A stretch of DNA of 64,000 nt from Polyodon spathula. Taxonomy: Eukaryota > Chordata > Actinopteri > Acipenseriformes > Polyodontidae. Shown here piece by piece: positions 37,339 through 48,736 of this stretch. The stretch lies in NCBI RefSeq assembly GCF_017654505.1, contig NC_054569.1:2134553-2198552 (forward strand). Direction: 5' to 3'. Within the stretch, counting starts at the first letter, position 1. Every line of letters begins with the position of its first letter. Under the pieces are notes generated by a model. It was not told the DNA's origin. It saw only the letters and a list, made by a program, of their open reading frames with translations, and ran no database searches. Position numbers and translations under genes: made by a program.

Positions 37339-37855
37339 GTAACGCTTTACATTGTGTCTCTAATGACTGTGTATTTACACAGTAGTTACTGAGTAAATAC
37401 AAGTGCACTTACACAGAATGCATGTTGTTATGCATACTGTAGTTACAATGCACTTAATGTTTATATATCTTTTCAGGATATAACCCTAACCCTTTTCTGA
37501 TACAATTGTGTACTGACATATATCCTGCAAAAGGTTTTACACATTAAGTACATTGTAACTTTGCATAACAATAATCTTTATATAGCGCCTTTCATAGTGG
37601 ACCACCATCACAAAGCGCTTTACAAGATATGAGAGTAGGGTGTATGAACTATGCATCAGCTGCAGAGTCACTTACAACAAAACCTCGCCGAAAGACGGAG
37701 TTCAAGGAGGTTAAGTGACTTGCTTAGGGTCACACACAGTTAGTCAGTGGCTGAGATGGGATTTGAACGAGGGACCTCCTAATTACAAGCCTGTTTCTTT
37801 AACCACTAGACCACACAGGGTCGTTTGTAATTAGAGACACTTAATGTAAAGTATT
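37339..37855. mobile_element. Fold-back (TTAGGG-core) element interrupted by a SINE
   Basis: The left arm begins GTAACGCTTTACATTGTGTC and TCTAATGACTGTGTATTTAC. The core is reduced to ATAACCCTAACCCTTTTCTG, and the right arm runs to TTGCATAAC at about 37569. There the SINE (37570-37822) begins. After it the element resumes with GTAATTAGAGACACTTAATG and TAAAGT. About 70 bp of the right arm is missing at the junction, so the insertion was accompanied by a deletion or by later loss. Confidence 0.8.
37570..37822 (-). mobile_element. tRNA-derived SINE, family A, copy 2 (near full length)
   Basis: On the minus strand: an A-box TGGTCTAGTGG (complement of 37803-37813), a B-box CGTTCAAATCC (complement of 37759-37769), and the conserved GTGTGTGACCCTAAGCAAGT segment. 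It then runs to a tail with TTGTAAAGCGCTTTGTGATG and GAAAGGCGCTATATAAAGAT. The tail wording is shared with L2-type LINE 3' ends in fish, which would let an L2 reverse transcriptase mobilise it. The length of about 250 bp is normal for a tRNA-SINE. No clear target duplication was found. Confidence 0.85.
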
Positions 37856-38420
37856 TCCATATATAATTTATTCTGGCATGAATTTATCAATTTGTTAATA
37901 GCACACTTTTGAAATGTCTGTTTTTTTTATTTTATTTCTGGTCAAGTGACTTTATTGGGTGCATGTGCTAATGGAGATTTAGAATAAAAAGCTTAAGCTA
38001 TCTCACCCATATCTCAGAATACCACTGTTCAGAATTGCATTAGTTTGAAAACTGTTCCCCCAGAATAAGTTCAGGGCTGGCAGAAAATATGAAGATTTAT
38101 TTATTTTCTTTTCTTCTTTTCTTAAATTATACAATTGCTCGATATACTGCCCGTCACCAACCGTGATTAATATTCCCTTCGCTGTGACATTAGCTAGGTG
38201 TAAATGCAAAATATCATTCATCATTCCTTTCCTGAAAATTAGGCATCAAACTACCGTGCAGCCCATCATTGAAAAGTAAAACGAAAAGAACGACCCACTG
38301 TCACATCTATGAAAAATACACAGATCTGAAATGAATCATTTGTGCATTTGATTATGAACTGTTCACAAACCTCTAACTCATAAGTTATTAAAAAATGTTT
38401 TTTCAAATTTCATTTTCAGG

Positions 38421-38553
38421 GGAGCCCAGTGGCTCATTCAGTACCCCTTAGAAGTGCAGGGTGAGTCATGCGATCAGGAGCCCTCTGGTTCAAGTCCTGG
38501 TTGTCCTGAGTTGCTGATAATGGTTTTGGATCCTCTGGGGTTAGTTCACTCCC
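38421..38553 (+). mobile_element. tRNA-derived SINE, family B, copy 1
   Basis: The A-box GAGCCCAGTGG (about 38422-38432) and B-box GGTTCAAGTCC (38488-38498) lie in plus orientation, followed by TGGTTGTCCTGAGTTGC. The head matches the block at 51235, which shares CCAGTGGCT, ATCCTGGTT and CTGAG in the same order. The element ends at a TG microsatellite that may be its tail. Confidence 0.6.
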
Positions 38554-38576
38554 TTGTGTGTGTGTGTGTGTGTGTG
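38554..38576. repeat. TG microsatellite
   Basis: About eleven TG units directly downstream of the family B SINE. Confidence 0.95.
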
Positions 38577-39431
38577 CACATATTATTTATCTATCAAACA
38601 TGCTTTTAGATGTGTCGTTTAGGCAAATCAACATCCACACTCCTGGGAGCATCTAGACATAACCTAATCCTAACATTAAATCCCAATTTTACCGTAAAGT
38701 CTCAATCAGATTACAAAATGACTATTCAGTACCCCTGTCGGAAGAGTGAAATAATCTCCCCTATGCAACAGATGCTCTTCAGTGCTGGCTGTTCAAATCA
38801 TGATACGAGGGGTTAACATTCCAGCTCTTCGTGGCAAACCAAAAAACCAAAGAAGAAAAAACACACGCATTTCTTAACGCCCTTGTAGATCAGACCACAA
38901 CACCCCACCCTACTTAGAAACACACCTCTCCCTCCCTAGAATTACAAATGCAATGGTGTTTGCTATTGCTTCTCGGAGAAGCTCGGCTGCAGTGGACACA
39001 AAACACCTGTTTGGGGGGGGGGGCATTCTCAGTGGGAGCAGCTTGTTTATCAATTCTGCATTCGCAGCAGTGACTCGGTGGAAAACTGCCTCTCACGATA
39101 ACCATTATCCCTGCAGAGAAGCCTTGTCAGGTACATGAGTGATGATGACTGAGGATAGCTGGAATTCAATGTGTGATGGCAATGCAAATAGGCCATGAGA
39201 AACACATTCATTACTCAGTACACTCAGTATTACTCAGGAGATTGTGAACAGTAGGGTGTAGGTGCAGAACCTTTAGACCAGGGCACATGGTTATAGTTCA
39301 TGTAACATGAACAGGACCAATAGCCCATACATATTTTGGGTTGCTAGTGGCTTTAGAGAAAGATAACCCTATAACAGAACTAATGAAATAGTTTCAGTGT
39401 ATTTCAGTGAAAAAGGTCTTCTCTGTTGATT
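38577..39431. other. Unique non-coding DNA, no gene seen
   Basis: No gene or transposon recognised. There is a G-run at about 39014-39022. Confidence 0.5.
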
Positions 39432-39585
39432 GCAGATATAAAAACATAAGAAGAAAATAAGAAAGTTTATAAACGAGAGGCCATTCGACCCATATTGCTA
39501 GTTTGGTCGTTAGTAGCTTATTGATCCCAAAATCTTAACAAGCAGCTTCTTGAAGGATCTCTGGGTGTCAGCGTCAATATTTCAT
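39432..39585 (-). mobile_element. CR1-type LINE 3' end, fragment 1
   Basis: On the minus strand the block ends with a segment reading GGGTCGAATGGCCTCTCGTT, TATAAACTTTCTTATTTTCT and TCTTATGTTT. CR1-clade LINEs end in short repeats of this TTCTTATG type. Only about 150 bp remains, wholly 3' untranslated sequence. It shares the GGCCGAATGGCC segment with the CR1 fragment at 49981-50335. It abuts a fold-back fragment at about 39588. Confidence 0.65.
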
Positions 39586-39587
39586 AA

Positions 39588-39682
39588 AAACATTGTAAGT
39601 GTATGTAAGTAGATATGTATCTACCAAGTAACTACTTTGTAATACACAGCAATTAATGACACTTAATGTAAAGTATTACATA
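39588..39682. mobile_element. Fold-back (TTAGGG-core) element, right arm
   Basis: CATTGTAAGTGTATGTAAGT, then CCAAGTAACTACTTTGTAAT, then ACACAGCAATTAATGACACT and TAATGTAAAGTATT matches the right arm of the family. It directly follows the CR1 fragment, so one probably inserted into the other. Confidence 0.7.
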
Positions 39683-40988
39683 GTTTATATTAGATTTCTC
39701 TTACCAGACTGTTATTACACTGCAATAGCATACATGGTTATGTGATAATTACATAGTAGATATGCTACAACACGTGGGAATACAGTGTAATTACAAAAGC
39801 TTAGTGACTGCTCATATTTATCATTTGTGAACTAAGCATGCTGTTGCTTTGCATCAATCATTGCAGAAGTGAGGGACACTTTAGCATTCTTACTTAACTT
39901 TTTTGTAAAAGTTTACTCAATTCTAATTGGAATGCTATAGTTTTACTCTTCTGTGAATTCTACACAGAACAATAAAACCTGACTAGTTTGGTTAATTTCA
40001 ATTTCACACATGCATTTTTAAGAAGATGGCTACAATTCCACTCTATACTAAATAGGTATTAGAAATACACAAGATATGTAAGCTATGCTGTACTCTTGGG
40101 TCAGGAAACAAAACTGAAATTGATATAGGGATATTTGTGTTATGTTATACTGATTATATTGAAATATCTACTGGGAACAACCTAAGCAAAGCATACAGCT
40201 TTAAAATTAAAATAAATAAATAAAATACACTTGCACAAGAAAATAAGCCCCAATCCATACAACCTGCAACATAATCCTGTGCCGTTCTTATCACCAGGCT
40301 TCATAATGGTGTTTGCTGAAGGTCATCCCTTCCCCTGGTGAAACACTGTGGGATTCATGCAGCCAGAGGATGCTTCTGCTAGAAAGAACAAGACAGAAGA
40401 ATAGCTGCATACCTTCAAATGAAAAGGCTTTTGTAGTAATTAGACATTAATGAGACTGACATGGCTTTGAAGACAATGCACAGGATTGCACAAAAGCATT
40501 CTGCATTCACAACACATAATGGAGACTGTAAAAAAAGTATAGGACGGTCAGGGTGAAAAAAAAAATCATGAAAAGGGAAATAAATCAGCAACCTTAATCA
40601 AACAACTCTTCTTTGTTTTGTGTTTTTTTCTTTCTTTTTAAAGCCATGACTTTTCAAGCATCAGAGAGCTTGTATTTAATGCTTGAAATAACCCAGTTAT
40701 CGCTAAGAGAAACAGTCAAGTATACTGTGTTTTCTGCTCAATTACCTCATATAATTTTAATTTCCCTGCCACTCAGCACCTGTGAAGAGCTGCAGGTCAA
40801 ATAAAAGCAAATTCTTATATAGCACTGATGAGAAAAAGAAGAGGGTACACCAGCTGTAAAAGCATGCAGATCGCTGAACTTCATGGGTCAATTCCAAAGA
40901 ACAGTAAGCTGCAGATGATCCAAAAGAGCACGGTCTGGCTGAATTATCGTTAATACAAGGCGGCAATCAGAAGTCTGATAGATAAACG
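39683..40988. other. Non-coding DNA, no gene seen
   Basis: About 1.3 kb with no supported gene. The last part (about 40950-40988) probably belongs to the Harbinger relic in a shifted frame, since AIRSL there resembles the family's ALRFL motif. Confidence 0.45.
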
Positions 40989-41363
40989 GGATCCTTCTTG
41001 AGTGTTGGGGAGGATCTGATTAACCTCCACAAAAGCACCGTTTGCTGTGTTGTTCACAGGATCTCGAAGCTCAGAGTGGCACTTGATGAATGCTATGATG
41101 TCATGCCCAATGAAGAGGAGCAACGAGATACTTGCACCGCATTTTATTCTACATCTGGAATACCTGGAGTTATTGGGGCCATAGACTGCACACACATCCG
41201 TAATCGTTTTCACAGGCAATATACTGATCTGAGCTTCATCAACAGGCATAGGCACATGTCAATCAATTGCCAGATGTTGTGTGCCCATCATCTCTGAACA
41301 TGCAACATGGTAGCATGATTGGCAGGCAGCAGACATGGTCACATGCTGGTCACCTTTCAGGAA
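40989..41363 (+). pseudogene. PIF/Harbinger (HARBI1-like) transposase relic
   Basis: The frame from 40989 reads GSFLSVGEDLINLHKSTVCC and continues to the key motif GVIGAIDCTHI (about 41166-41198), then FINRHRHMSINCQMLC, which corresponds to the family's YVNRKxxHSINVQ segment. The aspartate in AIDCTH is the first catalytic D of the DDE nuclease. The same frame then has a TGA at 41295, another TGA at 41316 and LAGSRHGHML, corresponding to the family's RWPGSxHD segment. In that position the second catalytic D has become G, and the second TGA stands where CGA (Arg) is expected. The third catalytic residue was not found. N- and C-terminal parts are missing or frame-shifted. It cannot encode an active enzyme. 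A MITE candidate lies 640 bp downstream. Confidence 0.8.
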
Positions 41364-42001
41364 ATGCAGCATTAAAGCTGCTTGCAATTTCACGCTTGGT
41401 ATGTACGAACTCCGAATGTTGCAACTGACCCTATGTTTCCTATAAATACAACTTTTGTTACTGTTTGCATTGTCAGTTCATCCAGAGTTGCTCTACACTG
41501 TAGACTGCACTGCATTTACACTTTCATTACATTATTTAATTAATCTACTTACAACAAAAGGATATGGTTGGGAATATAACTTGGTTAAATCAAAGTCATT
41601 AATGCATGGAGTTCCATACAATGCTGAGTGCATGTAATAAATATTAGTAAATGGTAACTATACAGTGAAACTTCTTGTACTTAATGTACCTGTATTTTAA
41701 AGAGCATCCCATAAATCTTATCCTCATCCGGGTCAGATGCGTGCAAGGAATTGGAAATTTCTTTACTTAGTTTGCAGTGCCACAAGTTGGGTAATTGCAG
41801 AGCGCAAAGACATGAGGCCCCATCTGTCTTTACATGATAATGCAGGCAGTAATGATAGTCTTGGCTATCCACTGATTTACGTGTCACCCTTGCTGAGGGT
41901 CTGCCCATTGAGACATCCATCCTGCTCTTTTAATAAGGTGCTGTATAAGCACTCCTTAGCATTTCTACGTGATGGGCATACCTTTGAGAGTCTATGCATA
42001 C
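41364..42001. other. Non-coding DNA, possibly decayed Harbinger sequence
   Basis: No recognisable frame follows the transposase relic. The 139-residue open frame at 41737-42156 has no domain and runs across the inverted-repeat element, so it is not called as a gene. Confidence 0.4.
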
Positions 42002-42449
42002 CCCTTTCACACAGATTTGTTATGATGGCTCAGAACCACCACTGGTGCGGCATTTTGGTCTGTGTAATTGCCTATACCGTCACAGAGCTGTCATATTTTA
42101 TCCCGTCTCTGAACCACCTTGTGAGGAGGTTCAGAGACGGCACTAAACCGTCTTAACTCCTGTGTGAAATGTTATGTGGCACTGAAGCGCTATAGTGGGC
42201 GTGGATTGAAAGTCAACATCCCACGTGACTGTATATGTATACAGACTGTATGTATGTGATCAAGAATGAGGTAGTAATTGGAGCCTGGAATAAGTTAAGG
42301 AATTGTTAACTTTACGGGCTGACGAGGAGGTGAATTCACAAATAGAAGGGACTGTGCGTGATGCTGTAATTTATGGGCGAATTGCCGTTGCTGTTGACTG
42401 TCAGATTTGAAAGTTGTACTCACATGATCCCTTTGGCTGTGTGAAAGGG
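42002..42449. mobile_element. MITE candidate with 13-bp terminal inverted repeats and internal hairpin
   Basis: CCCTTTCACACAG at 42002-42014 and CTGTGTGAAAGGG at 42437-42449 are perfect inverted repeats. If one base is added on each side, TA lies just outside both ends. Inside is a second, near-perfect hairpin at 42103-42140 whose arms are CCGTCTCTGAACC and GGTTCAGAGACGG. Element length is 448 bp and no transposase frame is present. Termini of this CCCTTTCACAC type are seen in several DNA transposon superfamilies, so I do not assign one. Confidence 0.5.
42103..42140. repeat. Perfect 13-bp stem hairpin
   Basis: The arms at 42103-42115 and 42128-42140 are exact reverse complements. Inside them CCT and AGG can add three pairs after one mismatch, leaving a TGTG loop. 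Confidence 0.9.
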
Positions 42450-44365
42450 TTATGACGGTAGTGTACCGGCATAGATTGTGCAATTTTTTGCTGTGTGAAT
42501 GGATGTTTTAAAGAATTTTTAAAACGTCTCAGAGTTGGCTCAGTAGCGACATTTATGTATTAAAGGGGCTAAGGTCATGTTCCCAAGTCTTTAAAGCAAA
42601 AACATCACCCTGGTAGCCTTCTGTCTACAAACACGATAAAAAAATGCTTGCCTTTCCATGCAATTCAATGGGCTTAGATGTCAAACCATTACAGAGGGTA
42701 CAGCACTGGTTTCTGCTGTTTTTTAGTACAGACCTACTAGGCTGGGCAATTAGCAGTTTTGCAAACATACGAAACAGCTCCATTGTATTGATAAAAGAAT
42801 GATTGATTTTTATTTTATTTTTATACCCATTTTGGCAAGACTTCTTGGTAGGCAGTCTAAGCCAGCCACACTTCATGGAGAGTTTTATTATAAAGGAGTT
42901 GTTTGAAAAGGGTTGAGACCGGACACTTAGGTCAGACAGCCCTCACGAGGTTCAAACATCTTCAATTTTTTTATAAAGGTTGCTTAAAGCAATCTCACCT
43001 TCTCTTTTTCCTCCCCTCTCTTAAGGGACATTAAATATTTCCCTCTTCCATGATTTAAAACTTGCGCATAAGGGTAACATATTAACGTTTCCAATGCAAT
43101 GCAACGGCATTGTTAAAAATAGATTCTGCTCCCGTGTTAGCTGGCAGTGTGTCTATTGAATCCACATCAAACGAATAGCACCACAAAGCTGACACCAGGC
43201 ATTCCGAATGTGGGTTAAATAGCAAAATTCCTTCATCCTCGGCTCACATTCTGTTCAGGCTACATTTGCCGTCATTTATCTTAAGCTCTGAAATGCCAGC
43301 GGAAAGTTAATTAATTGACATCTCTATGTTAGCTAGTGTACAAAGTTTATGGTAGGTAGAGATTACATCCAGCAGGCAAGCTGTAAAATGACAAGCGAGA
43401 CAGAGTGACTAAGAATTATGTGAATACATTCTCATACTCGGTATGTTGCTACAGTATGCTATTTGAATAAAAAATTCATAACACCTTCATAATCCTGCAT
43501 GCATAATCATTTAGCATGTATGGAGGAGTTATGAATGCTAAATGCTGAGGTGGTGTAAACTAAATATCTTTACATGTATAGGTGTAATTTTCCGATGTCT
43601 ACGCTCTCAATACTACACAAATATATTCTATTCGAACGCTGGGATCTTGCTGTCGTAGAGTGGTTGCGAATTACCCCCTCCTGTCCTCCGAAGAGAGAGT
43701 TCATGACTGAAAAGGCACCAATCTGAATGACATGAATGTTTATTTTTAATTGTATTGCTATTTGCCCCAGCTAAGGAACTGTCTCCTCCACTTTTGAAAC
43801 CAAAGTTATGCCACAGTGCACATGACATGACACCTGTGTTTCTCATCCAAAGACTGGTAATGCTTCTCAAGCAGTCAATAAACAAATTGTGCAAGCACAA
43901 TCCTTCAATTAACCTTGTAAACGCCAGGGGCAGATGTATTTAATGAAAACACATCACACATAAAAGTAATGTCTTTCAAAGTAGTGCTGCTGTAGATCTG
44001 AAGTCCACTTAGTTTCACTATTGACCATTGTGAACATTTACTGTATAAATGCAGGAAGTTTTAATACATTCTGGAGCCAAAAACTTTGTTTTTACCTTTG
44101 TGCATTGGTATTTAACACAAAATAGGTTTTGAATGGTGCATCATTGTTTTATTATTTGCAGTTGTAATATATGTTAATACTTAAGCAGATCTGAAAAGCC
44201 ATCAGATTTCTCTCTCTGGTATCTTTTAGATGATCCTGCTGTATGGCGAGACATAGTGTTTCAGGCTCCAGTAGAAAAATAATATGATTTAAAGTAGACA
44301 GACAATAGTGCTTGGTCAATTCTATGTGTTTTAGTGTGCAATTTAAAAATGCTAATCAAATGTAT
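42450..44365. other. Unique non-coding DNA, no gene seen
   Basis: About 1.9 kb with no supported gene or transposon. A patch around 43230-43340 (TTAATTAATTGACATC) has the look of conserved non-coding DNA but is short. Confidence 0.45.
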
Positions 44366-44850
44366 TGTAGCGTGCAAGGGGGTAGGCGTCAGGGCTGGTA
44401 GGTGACGTAATTGAAACACGAAGCCCGTTATCGGCTCCTGGAAGGAAGCCCGCTATTTTGTACAACGGTATCGGTGCCCTGCTTCAAAGTGGGAGGTCTG
44501 GGGTTCATGTCCGACCTCCAGCTGTGTGACGCCCTGTCTGCAGAAACGGAGGCTCACCACAGTATGGTGGTACCCCGGTATACGAGTGTGATCCGTGGAA
44601 GACTTGCCGACAACCGTTTAAACCGCTCACACCTGTTGAGCTGTCCGTTCAGTAATTGTGGGGCTGGGGCTGGGAAGGCTGGCCTGTGAAACAGTTTGTT
44701 AGGTGCAGCATGTTTCCCATGTGTTGCTGCTCATGTTGAGTAGCTGGGTTGTGATGTGCATGGTTGGCTGTATTAAACAGCACTCTCCAACTGAATATCT
44801 GTCTGGATTATTAATGATCTTGTTTCGGGTTTACGGTCTGGAAGCTTACA
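44366..44850 (+). mobile_element. tRNA-like SINE or solo LTR candidate
   Basis: The block is more GC-rich than its flanks. Near its start it has an A-box-like TTGTACAACGG (44458-44468) and a B-box GGTTCATGTCC (44502-44512), with CCCTGCTTCAAAGTGGGAG between them in the place of an anticodon arm. That spacing is what a tRNA would give. On the other hand the block begins TGTAGCGTGCAAG, contains an ATTAAA signal near 44772 and could end in CA, like an LTR. Both readings remain open, and the ends are uncertain. Confidence 0.4.
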
Positions 44851-47800
44851 CACTGCCTGAAGGTGCCTTTTAAACTAAAACCTTTCATCAATCTAAAACG
44901 GATTTATGTGGACTTTCCCTGTTTCTTCTAGGCTTCTATAAGCTGCCAGAGTTTTTATATACATCCTTAAAATTATGACCGGTATTCTTAACCCATCTGC
45001 TTATTGAATTTTAACACAGATTTGAAAAAAAAAAAAAACAAACAAAAAAAAGAGTTTGATTTTATTTAATGCACACTTCAGTTGCTTACAATGACATCTG
45101 GATATATTTGACCTTTGATATTTGTTTGTGCAAAACATTTATTTAAGTTTGCATTCTGCATAATGTTAACAATTCTCAAAGCTCTGCAGATACTTATAAT
45201 TATCTGCTGTTCTCACAGGCAGTTATTATTTACTTTTTGGGGGTAAAAAAAAAAAAATCTTCACACATTCTGAGATGAAAGCATTGCATGCAAATACAAC
45301 ATTAGAAAATACCAAATTGAAACAATGCTAGAATGTTTTCCGCTCCCAATGGGGGCAGGAAATCAGAAGAACTCAGTTCACACGTGATCAAGGGATATCA
45401 ACGGCCCTTCAATCATTGTTTTTTCATGGAGCATTTTAAATCATCTCCTTAAACAGACCTGGAAGAAAGGTTGTGTCAGAGATCAGATCTTGTGGTTTCA
45501 TTCATTGTCCATGCAACTTATATATCACGTTTACATTTAAAGTTCAAGCTATGAAACCAGAGGTCTTGAGTGAACATGATGTTTCACATACCTAAGGAAT
45601 ATTCCAGGGTAGCGTGAATAAAGGCATATACACATGGCTGCAATTGGCTTATTGATTTCGTCAAGGAGGTTCACTGCAGCGTTCAGCCTATTTATGGTTT
45701 TAGTCATATCAAATATTCTGTATTAAGCATTTTGCAATGTCTGACAGCATATAAAGCACTTCTTCGCTGAATGGCAAATGTGATACAGGCTTTGGGGCAT
45801 TGCTGTTGGTGTAAACAGAAATAACTGTTATTTAATTATGATTCAGTAAGGAAGGGCATTTGTAGTTGTAATTTTTAGCTGTTGTGTGCACAGAGGCTCC
45901 AAAACTGACTGTGATCATTTCACTGCTAAATATAATTTAAAATAAATGCTCTGAGAAAGCGTTGAAATGGATCATTGCTAACATGTATGCATGCACATTT
46001 CAGAGTAAAAACAATTACACATTCTGATGGAAGAGATGAGCTGTTCCTGCAGTTTTTCACAGGTGTATGCTACACTAATGAATCAGGGCAGGTGAAAATG
46101 ATTCACAAATTAAGAACTATGCACCAGTAGAAAAAAAAAAAATCATTATACATGCTATTTTAGATAAAACTGATATGCTTTCACACTGGGAAATGTGTGT
46201 AGGATAAATATGATTTCATTGATTTTTTCTTAGGTTTTGTTCCTCCACAAACTTTTTTACTGTATGTTAAAGAGAAATTCTTGAAACCAAGATATATATT
46301 TTTTAGTATCAAAACTGATGTACAAATGCAGCAAACAACAATGCAACGCTTTATTGCACAGATGTGTAACACAACATCTGTAAGGCAGTGGGGACTGAAT
46401 TATTAGCACCTATAATAATGTTCCAAGAATAGAGAGATGATTTATATTGACACAGCATAACAGAATTCACATAGATAAATCCAACCTTCAAGTTTTATTG
46501 CTTATTGCAAAGAGGGGACAGTATCAAATGAAACACGTGTTTAATTAAAAAGGAAGCGCAGTGTAAAGCCAAGGTCACGTGACCTTTGTGTGGATTCTGT
46601 AAATTGTGAAGAAAGGCAATGGTGCCAACAGCATTGCATAGTAATTCGTCCCATAGCAAGATGTACTACATATCATGCAGTTGTCTTTGAAAACTGCTGC
46701 TCTGCTCCTATGAGAAGAGAGATTTGCACCTTGCATGTATGAGATGGGGCAGAAAATCTGGGGTGGAGGTGCTCCCCTAAGGCCAAAAATTAAGTGACGC
46801 CTCTCCATTTCTGTCACTGTCATGCATGAATGCTGCTCGGCAGCGGGCTTAGGAAGAGCATAGCAGGATAAGGTGAAGCAAAAGCTGGAAATAATTTGAT
46901 TTTCCTCTTTCATTTATGCGTTTTGCTTTGCTTATGTGTCTTTGAAAGCTGCCTGGGCCACCACTGCAGTACTGTAAAAAAAAAAAAAACAACACAAATA
47001 GAAAACAGTGATCGGTTATTAATAGTGAATTTCAAATGGTACAGCAGAATTTCATCTGGACATATTATTAGAATTTCATTTGGATATATAGTTAGAATTT
47101 CATCTGAATGTTTTATACACTCAAAGGAAAAATGATTTAATTGGGGGTTATAATAGAGCTACACAAAGATATCCAATTATAGCTTTCAGGTATATACCCT
47201 TATATGTGATCCACCATGGTGGGTACAGTACATAGCGAAGTAGTAAAGTCCAGTAGTTTTGATTTAGCATTATACATGCACAGCATAGGAATGAAAAAAT
47301 GCAAAGCTACCAATTACAATAAACTATGCACTTTTATAAGAGTGAATTTAGCATGATAAATAAACCATACAGCAGAGGACTTTGCCGCTTATCCCTGCTA
47401 CACAGTCCATCAAATTGGACAGCTGCTTGTGGCTTCCTTCTGAATGCAATCTCTGATCTCCCTCACATGAGCTAATAAAAGGTTTGGTTTGCAGTGTTGA
47501 ACCTGCGTGCATCACAAGGGATGCTGGGATTAGTTTGTTAACTGCACACACTGCTACATGTTGCAGCTAAGGGATTAGTCATGCGAAGATGCCCGATGTA
47601 AAAAAATAAAATAAAAAAATGACACAGCTACCTTTCTTTCCCAGTCTTACACAATCTGGAACATAATAAACAGTTTATGTCGTCCGGTGGATTGAATACA
47701 GCTCAGAGCATGTTTTTATTAGGTATCATGATCCCATCAAGGCATTGCCAGCGCTGAGGTGTAGAATACATTACAGGTATTTTGCTATGCACATAAAAAA

Positions 47801-48106
47801 GGGGAAAGATAGAAAACAGTGTGTCAGTGAAGCGCCTTCATTCTGTACAGTGCAATTTACTGTCAACATGACTGTGAACTAATGAATTCTTGATTCATCT
47901 TTGTGAAATAATGAGGGAGCACAGTGCTTCTGTTGGAGGCTTTGAGAAATATGCAGCAAATATGCAGAAATGTGTCTATTTGCATAATATTGTGGATATA
48001 CAGCTAACAGAACTAAAATGATAAAATAAAACCAGAAATAGATCAGTTTTGTGAAACTGTGAGAAAACCCCCCGAAAGCAAAAAGCTTTGTTTTCTGTAA
48101 CAATAG

Positions 48107-48107
<1 letters not shown>
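44851..48107. other. Unique non-coding DNA, no gene seen
   Basis: About 3.2 kb without a gene. It contains A-runs (about 45026-45040, 45246-45257, 46978-46989) and a small 24-bp tandem repeat (47046-47117). Confidence 0.5.
47046..47117. repeat. 24-bp tandem repeat, three units
   Basis: AGAATTTCAT begins at 47046, 47070 and 47094, each followed by a CTGGA/TTGGA/CTGAA-type middle and an AT-rich end. The period of 24 bp keeps a reading frame open, but nothing supports coding. Confidence 0.85.

Positions 48108-48203
<96 letters not shown>
48108..48203. repeat. Compound TG then TA microsatellite
   Basis: About 21 TG units to 48150 followed by about 26 TA units. Confidence 0.98.
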
Positions 48204-48205
<2 letters not shown>

Positions 48206-48470
48206 GCTACTGTAGAATCCCATGATGGTTTAATCTGGAGCTCTGGGGCAATTAACTGTCTGTTTCATTGAGAGGCTCCTGTAAAGTTAAATACTATCTC
48301 TCTCTGAGATAATAGAAAACAAATTACAATAAAAGGGCAGCAGAGGCAGAAAGAGTCCATCAGTAAGGCAGTCCAGTGGTGAGCTGGAGGAGTTGATTGG
48401 TTCGGCTGTGCCCTCAGGAGAGCAGTCAGCTACAGAGGTTGAGGTCAGAATCGGTGAAGTGAGGTTCTCA

Positions 48471-48472
<2 letters not shown>

Positions 48473-48529
<57 letters not shown>
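48473..48529. repeat. TA microsatellite
   Basis: About 28 TA units. Confidence 0.98.
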
Positions 48530-48533
<4 letters not shown>

Positions 48534-48666
48534 ACTGTATAAAACACTGCAAACAACTCAAGCTGCTTTTCTATTGACCTTGATGTCTTTGTGGGTTGAA
48601 AGAGAAAAATAAAACCATTTAAAAGACTGTTGCTCCTTGTCATCAAATAGCATATCATACCATAAC

Positions 48667-48736
<70 letters not shown>
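48667..48736. repeat. CTTT tetranucleotide microsatellite
   Basis: About 17 uninterrupted CTTT units, a polypyrimidine tract on the plus strand. Confidence 0.98.

Noticed and set aside
41737..42156. 139-residue plus-strand frame
   Set aside because: It runs into the MITE candidate and its hairpin, has no domain and no supporting signals.
47046..47117. CRISPR-like array of three units
   Set aside because: The units are contiguous with no unique spacers, and the genome is that of a vertebrate.
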